From Persicaria tinctoria (Eukaryota > Streptophyta > Magnoliopsida > Caryophyllales > Polygonaceae), in contig JBANSL010000004.1 in assembly GCA_037127255.1 (NCBI GenBank), positions 36,172,467 through 36,236,466 on the forward strand: a stretch of 64,000 nucleotides of DNA, in the 5' to 3' direction. This document shows, in pieces, positions 31,630 through 41,532 of the stretch. A program made the translations under genes and the position numbers. Below the pieces are notes generated by a model. The model saw only the letters and a list, made by a program, of their open reading frames with translations. It was not told the origin of the DNA and did not search any database. Each line of letters starts with the position of its first letter. Within the stretch, counting starts at the first letter, position 1.

Positions 31630-34600
31630 TGTAACGGCCCGGGATTATGATTCCCGAGTTACGTTTCGAGGGATGAAACCCCTCGTTAGGATCTTGCGCC
31701 CCGAGTACAGGTTGAAGGTTTGAAATCGAAGATGTGCAGTTTTAGGTGGGATTTCGCACCCAAATCCGAAAGGTCCGTTGGAGACCCCGGGGTAAACCCT
31801 TGTACCTGTCCTAAGTCTACAACGCGGAAAATCATTTATCATGCAAAGGGCATAAGTTCTGAAAATGATACAACTAGTGTCACGGCAGAGCCGGGTCAAA
31901 ATAGAGTACAATTAGGGAGAAATCCCAAAAGCATGAATCTGGTGAAGTTAGGTTTCAACCACTCACTCTCCGCCATATGAATAGACCCCGTCATAACAGC
32001 ACGAAATCAAGCAGTGTATCGGGTACCTGAAACTATACCACTAAGTCAGGCCAAGAGTCCGCCCGCGGGTCCTCTGACCGCGCTGAGGACATATAATACG
32101 CCTATGCCTAGAATAAAGGATGCCTTCATGCGGTACTGAAATATAACCACACTATCATGCTCCTAATACATATGTGCTGAATATTGAGGAAGGCCTTAAC
32201 AAAGAATACCAAGCGGTATATCCCCCTTTTACCACCACCCCTCTTCCAGACAAGGTGGAGACTGGCCAGTTCGATGCTATAATCATATCAAATCTCATCA
32301 TCATATCATATCTCATCATCATATCATATCTCATGCCCATCTCGTATCTCGTGATATATATAAATGACTCGAGGAGGACAACACCCGATGAAGCGGGGCT
32401 GCCCTATGACCCTAACAAGGACTCTAGGACTCACAGATAACGGCCGTTCTGTATTCAAACGCATACAGAATAAGGATGCTCATTCGTAAATGCAATTCCT
32501 AAGCATGATACTACATGACATGCTCTTATGCATATGCAACACCTACATACTATATGACACATCAGGCAGGAGATACTGGTTACTGAGTAAGCCCCGGAGG
32601 TACTTACCTTGCTAGCAGTACAGCAACAGAAGAATCCAGCACACAGTAGTCACAATCACAGAGTATCACCTAGTACATAATGGAATATACATAAGTCTAC
32701 ATCCAACTATTAAGCAATCAAGCACATATCAATCAATAGAACAAGTAACATATTATGAAAATCATTTCATCGCATCATCCGCTCCTCAAGACCACATCGT
32801 TCTCCATAATTCATTCAACCATTTCCGCATGTTCATATACATCATTTCCGCATATACCTCAATAGTTCATCAAAATCATAAGACATAATTTGTGTGATAT
32901 AAAATCCTACTAGATCGTCATAATCATTTAACATTTAATCTCATATAATAATTCACCCCAAGTCATGCTATTAGTCATGCATATCATGCCGTTAGTCAAA
33001 CGATCATATTATCATGCTAGTTAGTCATCGAATAAGTCTTATTCCCAGGTTAGTTTCAAAACCGTTTCAAATCCCAGTTAAATAATTAAGTATTCCGGCC
33101 CTTGAAAATACTCGCCAAATTCCCTTTTTAAATTTATCTATTAGATTACTTTCCAACCTTCAAATTCTTTATAAATCTTGAAGTCCCAATAATATATTTT
33201 AATTACCATTAATTAGTTAAATAATAAACGGATAACCCGAACCGTCTCGAACCCGCTTAAATCCCAACCGGTTCAACTATTAATCGATTAATATAAAATA
33301 ATGTGGAGGGGTCCCACAACAAGTCTTCTTCCTCCTTTAAATTGAAGATTCAGCCATTGCTGCCCGACCTTAGGCGGCTCCGCGCTCCCGCTCTCGAGCT
33401 CAGCTCCTCCGCCTCACCCGGACATTTCCAACCCCGCAGCTCACCTCCCTGGTGCACCGCCCATGCCTGGACCACCTCGGCGCCCGATGCTCACCCGCCC
33501 GCACTCACACACGACTCTCCTGCGCCCTCACACTCGACTCGCACTCTCGGACTCGCTCTCGAGCTCGCCGGACCTCTCGAGCCCACCCGATCGTCCCACA
33601 CTCGGCTCTCGCTCACTCCCGACTAATCTAGACATCGAAGGAAACACGAAATCGAATCGAGGAAGGAAGGAAAGGGATGAAGCTCACCAAGGGGTTCGCG
33701 ACTTCGGAGCTTCTCGATCGGAGTCTCGGGCGTCGTTGGAGTCTCTCGATGGCTCGTCGGACCTGCGTCATACATCGGTGAGCGTGATGGTGAAGCTCGG
33801 GGACGATTTCGATCAAAAACAGAGGAGAACGGCTTACCGAAGCGGCGTTCGCGCTCGAACAGGGAAGGTGGAGCTCTGGTGGCTCGGCGGCGGCGCTGAA
33901 CGGCTCCTGGGTGGCTCCGGTGTGGCGTTGAGCGTCGATGTAGCTGGGGTTGAGACTGCTGCAACCACTGGGCTCGAGGAAAGAGGAGGGACGAGGTTGA
34001 AGTTGCTGCTGCGACCCGTTGCTCTGAAAACAAGGGGAGAGAATGACTTAAGCGGTGCTCGGAAAATGGTGGTGGTGCTGGGCTGTTGGCGGCGGTTACA
34101 GATGTTGGTGGAGGTGCTGGTGTGGTGGCCGGCGACAGGTGGAAGGGAGGGAGTGGTGGTGGCGTTGGAACAAGATCAGGAGCGGGACGGTACGGCGGTG
34201 ATGAATGAGACGAGGAGATGGTGAAGCTGGTGATGGGGTGACGGTGAGCAGGAGAGCCGAAGGGAGTAGTCAGTGAAGGTGATGGAGATTGAAAATGAAA
34301 GATGGGAATGGAGTTGAAGTGAAATGGAGGAGGTAAGGTGCAACTCACGTCGACGGAAAGCACAGGAATGGTGAAGGAATGGGCTACTGCACGGTAAGGT
34401 AGGATGGAGTGGTTGAGGATTGAGTGTGAAATTGGTTAAAATCAATACCCGAAAATAAATCCCGAATACGTGAATTTCGAACCCTAAAATTAGCTTCCGA
34501 ATTTTAGTTTCTCTGACTCTCGCTTCCTCAATTAATTAGATTTTTAAAATCGACCAAGATATCACCATCCGATAATTATTTTGAATTTTCGAGGTAAAAG

Positions 34601-34728
34601 AACGGAAATTGTTCATCAAATTTTACATTCCGGTCGGAATCCGCTAAACAAGTTTTAAAACCGGTTAAATTTCATTTCCAATTCTCTTTTTCTGAAAAAT
34701 TAGGATTTAAAAAATCCGAGCCTTTACA
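31630..34728. mobile_element. Solo LTR Z, 3.1 kb, in the LINE
   Basis: It begins TGTAACGGCCCGGG (31630), ends GAGCCTTTACA (34728) and has a perfect TSD ATTGG at 31625-31629 and 34729-34733. It contains no PBS, PPT or coding domain. It includes an ATCATATCATATCTC microsatellite (32270-32350) and a GC-rich central block (33350-34430) with overlapping long open frames on both strands that look like composition effects. The length and TGTAAC ends fit a large gypsy LTR. Orientation is uncertain because the ends are near-inverse (TGTAA...TTACA). Confidence 0.5.
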
Positions 34729-34733
34729 ATTGG

Positions 34734-35231
34734 AACTACGCTAATAAGGATAACATCAAACAAAAGATGAAAAGTAGGAGGGCTAAAGCAAAATGGGTTA
34801 AACCGCAAGGAGCTGTCTACAAAATTAATGTAAATGACTTTGTCAAACCCATGGGCGCTTGTCATGTGGGGGGAGCCATTCGGACTCTTTGGGCCATATA
34901 AGGGGTTTCAAAAAGATAATCATCGAGGGGGACAATCAAGAGGTTTCAAAAAGATAATCATGGAGGGGGGACAATCAAGAGATTATCAAAGCCATCAATG
35001 AAGATAAGAATATCAAATGGGAAGTACTTCGTCAAGTTCAGAAAATCCATCGAAGACCTTCTTTGATCATATAGAGTTCAGACACTGCTTCAGATAAGCT
35101 AATAAGGTTGCTGACTACATAGCTAGAACCGATATTATTACTGATAAAGATACAATCCCTTTTAATAGGAAACTTTGTACCATCACATAGGATTGCATCC
35201 TATGCGATCCCTCCTAATGTTTGCCTACTGT
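34734..35231 (+). pseudogene. LINE 3' end with RNase H domain
   Basis: Beyond LTR Z the LINE resumes with WVKPQGAVYKINV. In alternating frames come GGAIRTLWA, EGDNQEIIKAINEDKN, FRHCFRQANKVADYIA and a C-terminal stop near 35190. This is the RNase H domain common at the C-terminus of plant L1 ORF2. A segment around GAGGGGGACAATCAAGAG is duplicated (34925-34985), causing a frameshift. An A-rich tail follows at 35232. Confidence 0.5.
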
Positions 35232-35249
35232 AAAAAAAACAAAAAAAAT

Positions 35250-35706
35250 AGTAGTTTAAAAAAAAAAAACATAATTACCTAATGTAGTTGGTTGATTTCA
35301 AATAGTCATTAATAACCTTTCTAATATTTTAAAAAGATTGCATAATAGATATAATATAAATTTTATTTTATCCAAAATATTATAGGATATTTTAGAACAA
35401 ATGTGAATGAATTGTAATTTAAGATATGTTGTGGATTTGAAAATAAATTAAGTACATATTTGAAATAATTTACTCATTCTTTATGAAGTTAATTTTTTTT
35501 AATTTTAGGTGATTTTTTTATAATTTACTCATTCTTTATGTAAATAATTTAGTCTCTTTAAATATTAAAAAGGTTGTTGGTGATTTTTTGAAAGTAAAAC
35601 ACCAAAATTGAGTGATTATGTGAATGAATTACAATATATTTGTTATTTTTGATATAATTTCTACATGATTTTAATAAGTTTGATTATCACACGAAATTTG
35701 TCGAAA
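35250..35706. other. AT-rich spacer
   Basis: Strongly AT-rich sequence after the LINE tail with some short duplications (ATAATTTACTCATTCTTTATG twice near 35466 and 35519 in variant form). No gene or element is recognised. Confidence 0.5.
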
Positions 35707-36385
35707 CTCATGGTTAGGAGTGTTATTCGAGTTGAATGAGCTGAGCAGTGGGCTGCTCATACTCAACTCGTTTGTACTCGAGCTTGAGCTCGGCTCGAAT
35801 TTTCGTCGAGCTTAGAAGTGTGCTCGAACTCGGCTCGCAAGTATTTAAACAAGCTCGAGCTCGTTTAGCTCGTTTTTTCTCGAGCCGAGCTCGAGCTCGT
35901 GTTGTAGCTTGTTTTTGCTGGAATTTCATTTTTGAGCTCGTTTTTTAGCTCATTTATTAGCTTAGTTGCATTTCATAATAGTTTAATTACACACAAGACA
36001 TAACTAATAACATATTCATAAGTACGCAACTTGAAATTGTAATAAGCTGAAATTTGATAAGATTCATAAGTACACAACCTGAAATTGCTACAAATTGAAA
36101 TTTGACAAGAAAGTGCATAAATAGTGCAGTCCACACTTAAAAGTTTGAAACCATACATAATTCCAACAAACTAAAATCAGATAAGAAAGTGCATAAATAA
36201 CAAGTCCACACTTTAAAGTTTGAAACCATACATAATTGCAACCATACACTTGATAATCTTTATTAACTCTCCGTCTCCAAGCAAACAACTTGAAAATAAG
36301 TAAATAGCATAACACAGTAATATCTTTATCCTTGAAAGCCACAACATAAAGTATGAATAGAGATTGAATTTCGAAGTACTAATAA

Positions 36386-37523
36386 GAGCAACCCCAACAG
36401 TTGTGCTAAAATAGGGAAAAGAGGTGATTTTAGAGAAAAAGACTATTTTGTCTCCCCAACAGATTCTATAAACACATCTGTAAAATAGAGAAGCGAATGA
36501 AAAGAGGAGAAAAATCTCTAAATTTGAATTAAGAGAATTTGATCTGTATAATTCAATGTACACTCCTCCCTATATTGAATTTATTGATGCAAATCCTTCA
36601 ACTTGCCCCTAGTTCAACAAATCCAGTATTGTAAGGTTTTCTGGAGAGTTGCCGCTACTCCAAACTCATATGTGAAGGTATGTGATTTCTGATTCCACTT
36701 GCCCTTTCTTCGCTCTCAGTTGATTTCTGATTTTGATTTCGATTGTTATTGATTGATTATGAATTTCGATTGCTTTCACTTACCCATTCTTCTGAATTTC
36801 GATTGTTGTCACTTGCCCATTCTTCTGAATTTCGATTTCGCTTTCTCTATGTTGATTGTTCTTGTTGTCAATTGCTTATGAGTTTTGTGCTTCTGATTTC
36901 GCTTGCCCTTTCTTCTGTTTATTTTCCTCTCTATCTACCGTTGAGATTATAACGACATTGGTATTCTATCGGCTTTCTAGGTTTTTGCTTGTGCTTTTTT
37001 TTAAAGCAATTTTGATAGTTTGGTTGATTTTGAGCTTGAATTGTGTTTATTTTTTAGGGGCTTACGAAGCTGGGAAGCCCGATGCCACTTTTTCATCCAA
37101 AGATGAAGACTTTTACAAGATCGCCATCGGGGCATGTGCCCTCGGATGGCTTTCATGAGGGCCTCTTTCTGACCTCTGATTCCTGTTTCTTGTTCTCCTG
37201 ATAATAAAAAAAATTAAGAGTAAATAAAATCTAACTTTTTTCATACACATGATTTGGTGATTAAAGTGTGATTTGGGTCTAGGATGCTTGCTCAAACTCA
37301 TGGATATGTGAGGCTAAATGTCATAATTATGTTTAAAATAATTTTTTAGAAATATAGAATTCAATATTCTTTAATAAATGTATATGTTTAATATAGTTTA
37401 TAATAAATGTAAAAATCTGTAAAATAGAGAAGCTGTTAGAGTTTGAGTGAATTTTTTTTATAGAGATTTTTACCTTTTTATCTCTATTTTAGAGGTTTTT
37501 TAGCAAAACTGTTGGGCTTGCTC
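36386..37523. mobile_element. TAA-flanked inverted-repeat element with possible cargo, inside hAT 2
   Basis: The left end GAGCAACCCCAACAGTT and the right end, read inward, GAGCAAGCCCAACAGTT are flanked by TAA (36383-36385 and 37524-37526). CTGTAAAATAGAGAAGC occurs near both ends. The size (1.1 kb) and TWA duplication suggest a PIF/Harbinger-like non-autonomous element. The interior contains a possible two-exon transcript on the plus strand: a donor GTGAAG/GTATGT at about 36676 and an acceptor TTTTTTAG/GGGCTTACG at about 37057. A 34-base GAATTTCGATTG repeat in three copies lies in the putative intron. Confidence 0.5.
37057..37158 (+). pseudogene. Possible captured exon in the TAA-flanked element
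   Basis: After an acceptor-like TTTTTTTAG the plus strand reads GAYEAGKPDATFSS, DEDFYKIAIGACALGWLS and stop. The codon use and composition look more protein-like than the AT-rich surroundings, and the piece is preceded by a plausible donor at 36676. I do not recognise the protein. It may be the last exon of a captured host gene. It may also be chance. Confidence 0.5.
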
Positions 37524-37994
37524 TAACAGATTCAAAATAAAATGTTTTTAAATTACAGATTTTAGTTTACAGATTTACAGATTTTTAAATTGCAGATTTC
37601 AGTTTACAGCTTTACAGATTTTTAAATTACAGATTTTAGATTTCCGATTTACGGACTTTTAAATTATAGTTTGCAATTTACAGCTTATATAGATTTCAGA
37701 TTATATAATTTACAGATTTTAGATGACAGTTTATACAATTTCAGATTTATAAAAAATTAAAGATTATAAATTATAAATTTTTAATTTACAGATTTACAGA
37801 TTTTTAAATCACAGATTTTAGTTTACAGATTTTAGATTTTTAATTTACAGATTTTAGATGACAGTTTATACAATTTCATAATACAGATTCCAGATTATAT
37901 AATTACAGTTTACACAATTTCAAAATACCGACAACATTTTATACAGATTTACATATTATATAATTATAGATTTACAGATGACAATTTATACAGA

Positions 37995-38219
37995 TTATAA
38001 TTCACTTGAAATTGAAAGGGAAAGGAAGAATTCGGTTACCTTGTCAAAAATAGACAAGAACTTGCAAATGTTACGAGCTACTTCCCAATCCTCTTTCGAT
38101 GGCAATGAAGAATATCCGTAGTCTCTTATTACATACCTTGAAAAAACATCCTTGAAAACAATTACCCTTTCCAACATATGAAATCTCGAGTTCCACCGGG
38201 TCACACAATCAAGAATCAA
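37995..38219 (-). pseudogene. hAT 2 transposase fragment
   Basis: Reads LDCVTRWNSRFHMLERVI, KDVFSRYVIRDYGY, LPSKEDWEVARNICKFLSIF and DKVTEFF. This matches the region downstream of the second catalytic Asp in Ac/RICESLEEPER-type hAT transposases (the DxxTRWNS motif). Only about 75 residues remain, bounded by stops and AT-rich repeats. It supports hAT identity of the enclosing element. Confidence 0.5.
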
Positions 38220-39340
38220 GGTTTTGGATCAACTGCAATCTAAGGGAAAAAAATGAAACAATGGAACTTGAAACTGTAATATGTAAACAAAACAATGAAA
38301 CAATGGAACTTGAAATTATATAAAATACAATACCAATGGAATTATATAAAATACCTATACAAATTTGTAATGTGCAAATTTGTAATCAATGGAACTTGAA
38401 ACAATGGAACTTGAAATTATATATACACTTTGATATGTAAATGGAACTTGAAACAATGGAACTTGAAATTATATATACACTATAATATGTAATCAAACCA
38501 ATGAAATTATATAAAATACCTATACAAATTTGTAATCACTACAATACCAATCAAAACAATAAATCAATGAAATTATAAAGAATCATCACTCCCTCCTCTC
38601 TGTGAAGTGTGAACTCTAAACTCATTTCCATGGACCATTGCGCCATTTTGTTTTTTTACAAATCTCAAAAATCTTAATCTTAACTCAAGAAAAAGGAAAG
38701 GTGAAATCGATCAATCTCATAAATTTTAATCTTATTTGTAGCTGTTTTAGGTTTATTGGCCTTTCGTGTGTTTAATGAAACGAGATCTGATGGAGGAGGA
38801 GCGAAGAACAATTGAACAAGGGGCATATCAACTCAACAATGAGATCTGATGGAGGAGAGGCAAAGAACAAGGGGCGAAACAAGAATCAAAAGCTAACTTA
38901 CCAAATTTTGGCTGTCGGTCGCCGCGTGACGTCTGAAGAAGGGCCAAGGAGGAGGCAGACATCGGAGCCGAGGACTAGGCGGCGGAGAAACAAATTGATT
39001 TGAGAGAAAGAGGATTGAGGAACCGAACTGCAGAAGCTGAATAGAGGAAGAGGATTGAGAAAGTGAGGAACGAACGCATGAACGGGACTGATTTGAGAAA
39101 AACCCTAAAACTAAAGGAAAAAAAGCACACCGGCAAATTTGTCAGGGCTATGCGAGCTACTCGAGCTCGACCTCGATTCGAGCTCAGGAACCCGCTCGAA
39201 CTCAGCTCGTTTTTCAAATGTGAAGGAGCTCGAGCCGAATCCGAGCAACTCGTGTTCACATAACACCCCTACTCATGGTTACCATGCGAAACATTTGAAA
39301 ATTTTAAGCCCTATGTGAAAAAAGACCAACTAGATCATCG

Positions 39341-39944
39341 CGTGAGTTGTTTTTCAATATTAATGCACACTTTTGATACCAACTCATCAAAGAAACGAGT
39401 TTCAACACTGCCAACATATACTGCTAATTCTAGTATTAGGTTATTGATGCACATTTGAACACAAGCTTATTAGATTAATTTGTTATGGCATTGCAACCTT
39501 ATGTTTGTAGTGATGAAGTCATTCAATAGCTCTATAGGCCTCTTAAAGGTGTTTGCAAGATACATAATAGAAACTATAGCCTTTAATTCTCACAAATTGA
39601 GCTAGGAATTCTGTTTGTAGATCATATCATGACTGAATCAACCCTGGTGAAAGTTTAGTGTACCAAGTGAATGTCGATCCTTTCAAAGTTTGGACAAATT
39701 GCCTAATTCATCAATAAGGCATTATCCAAGATAGTTTCACCACAAGCAGAATAAAAATAAGGCAAGTGTTCGTGGAGTGAATTGTAAAGGCCATCAAACT
39801 TTTAAAAGCTGATCGGTCTTTGATAGCCCGAGAGAAATGGCATCAAATCATAGTGTGTATATGACTTTCTATACCGAGGTGCTGGTGGATTTTGTGATGT
39901 GTAGAATTTTTTTATCCAAATCATCTCTTTGATTTTTGTGCAAT
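39341..39944 (-). pseudogene. Gypsy gag remnant, copy 1
   Basis: This is an approximately 600-base segment closely related to 40608-41205. Minus-strand reading gives scattered gag pieces of plant gypsy type, but with more stops than copy 2. It ends exactly where a CACTA terminus begins (39945). Confidence 0.5.
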
Positions 39945-40607
39945 CACTACTAGAAAAGCGCAATAATTATGATATTTTTTTTGGTATAGAGGGTCAAGTT
40001 TTATTTCAAGGGTAAAAACGAGGGTATAATCACCCAAATTATTTATGAGGCTAATTTTGAGGGTACATTCGATACTAAATAGTTACGAAATTTTTTTGGT
40101 GGCGAACAACGTGGCTAGATAACCTAAAAATATATGATCGAGGGATAAATTTTGTGGCATTTAGCATCGAAAAATTGAATTTCTATTTGAGGGTCATTTC
40201 GAAGGTAATATTCTTTGTCACATTTAATGCATTAAATAACCTCAACTACTTACTTCACTTTATCAACAACAACAACACAAATCTGAACCCATTACACTCT
40301 TCCCTCTTCCGACAATCTTCTCAATCCCATAAATTACAGATCTCATTATTGTTTCTCGTTTTTCTTGTTTTGATCAAGAGTTTTTTGTAATATTCTCTCT
40401 TCGTTTCTGGTATGTATTATCATTTTGTTAATTATTTTGTTATTTTTATAAAGTTATATATTATGAAAGAAGAAAAATGTATTTGTGTTTGAAACTCTTC
40501 CAAAGATAGATATAAAATGCAGTTCGATTACCCTTGTCAATATAGTATGATTATTGATTACTCTCATTAATAGCCTCGAGTTCATATTTTCGAGGGTAAA
40601 TCCTCGC
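39945..40607 (+). mobile_element. CACTA element left end, truncated
   Basis: CACTACTAGAAAAGCGC at 39945 is a typical CACTA/EnSpm terminus. It is followed by subterminal-type repeats based on GAGGGTA and CGAGGGTAAA at 39985-40200 and again near 40590. No matching right terminus is found before the second gag copy, so this is a solo or rearranged end. No transposase is present. Confidence 0.5.
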
Positions 40608-41205
40608 GCGATTTGTTTTTCAACATTAATGCATGCACACTTTTGATACCAACTCGTCAAAGGAACGAGGTTCAACACTACCAACATGTACTGCTAATTC
40701 TATTATTAAGTTATTGATGCACATTTGAACACAAGCTTATTAGATTAATTTATTATGGGATTGCAATATGCTTCCATCAATGAAGTCATTCACGATCTCT
40801 TTAGGCCTCTAAAAGGTGTTTGCAAGATACATAATAGAAACCCTTGCCTTTGAGCAAAAAATTGAGTTAGGAATTCTGTTTGTTGATCATCTCATGATTG
40901 AATTAACCCTGGTTAAAGTTTAGTGTACCAAGTGAATGTCGATCCCTTCAAAGTTTGAACAAATTGCCTAATAAATAAGGCATTATCCAAGACAGTTCAC
41001 CATAACCAAAATAAAAATAAGGCAAGTGCTCGTGGGGTGAATCATGAAGGTCATCAAACTTTTCAAAACTCGGTCTTTGATAGTCTGAGAGAAATTGTAT
41101 CAAATCAAAGTGTGCCGGATATGACTTTCTATACTGGGGTACTCGTGGATTGTGTGATGTGTAGAATTCTTTTATCCAAATCATCTCTTAGATTTTTTGT
41201 GCAAT
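40608..41205 (-). pseudogene. Gypsy gag remnant, copy 2
   Basis: The minus strand from 41184 reads MIWIKEFYTSHNPRVPQYRK, then SYPAHFDLIQF, FEKFDDLHDSPHEHLPYF. After a shift come FVQTLKGSTFTWYTKL and FLTQFF. This is the conserved start of the retrotransposon gag domain of plant Ty3/gypsy elements. Frameshifts and stops make it non-functional. It is followed by unrelated sequence (GACGGATG at 41206), where copy 1 instead has the CACTA end. Confidence 0.5.
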
Positions 41206-41532
41206 GACGGATGTTCTACCGCTTAAAAATTAACCATTTGGTATTGTTTGCTTCTGTTTATTTCCTTGAGCTTGGATATTTAACTACGATAGAAGTGTTT
41301 TTTTTCGTGGATCGGTTCACCCCTTTGGCTTCTTCGCTCTCGCCTCTCTCTCACAATCTCATCTCACCGACTTTCCTTTGATGTCGATGCCGCTTGTGCT
41401 CTCATTAGTCTCTCTCCCTCCATGGTTGTCGCATGTCGGTAAGTCTCTCTCTCTAATTGGTCTCTCTCTATCTCTGTTTAGTACTCTGGTGACTTGGTGA
41501 GTCTATTGGATTTCGATTAGGTTTTGGTTCAT
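41206..41532. other. CT-rich spacer before the tandem array
   Basis: CT-rich (CTCTCTCTC runs at 41340-41480) with no gene. It leads directly into the first unit of the 1.95-kb array at the phrase GCTTGTTTGTTTGAAATTG. Confidence 0.5.

Larger units (their letters stand above)
17633..35249 (+). mobile_element. L1-type LINE, split by three LTR insertions
   Basis: One non-LTR retrotransposon can be followed through four blocks. Endonuclease is at 17633-18427. Linker and first half of RT are at 20627-21813. The second half of RT and the zinc-binding region are at 30190-31629. RNase H and the 3' end are at 34734-35231, followed by an A-rich tail (35232-35249). The reading sense resumes cleanly across each insertion once the element and one TSD copy are removed. 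For example, VWSNK before solo LTR A continues into KLKESFGYK after it, and IKDW before LTR Z continues into NYANKD. The element carries numerous stops and frameshifts and is dead. No LINE TSD was identified because the 5' end is unclear. Confidence 0.5.
35715..39271 (-). mobile_element. hAT DNA transposon 2, degenerate
   Basis: The left end TAGGAGTGTTATTCGAG and the right end, read inward, TAGGGGTGTTATGTGAA are flanked by a perfect 8-base TSD CTCATGGT (35707-35714 and 39272-39279). Both subterminal regions (35730-35945 and 39145-39255) are packed with GAGCTCGAG/CTCGAGCC motifs, presumably transposase-binding sites. A transposase remnant is on the minus strand near 38.1 kb. Internal low-complexity runs include ACAGATTTTTAAATT repeats (37540-37990) and AATGGAACTTGAAATTATAT repeats (38260-38540). 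A second element is inserted at 36386-37523. It is too decayed to move itself. Confidence 0.5.

Noticed and set aside
33463..34363. Two ~250-codon frames on opposite strands in LTR Z
   Set aside because: They overlap each other almost completely in GC-rich sequence and lie inside a solo LTR. No motif is recognised.
36743..37158. Plus-strand frames rich in Leu/Ser (36743-36952, 36856-37158)
   Set aside because: The 5' parts read through the 34-base repeat and the putative intron. Only the last stretch after the acceptor is kept, as a tentative cargo exon.
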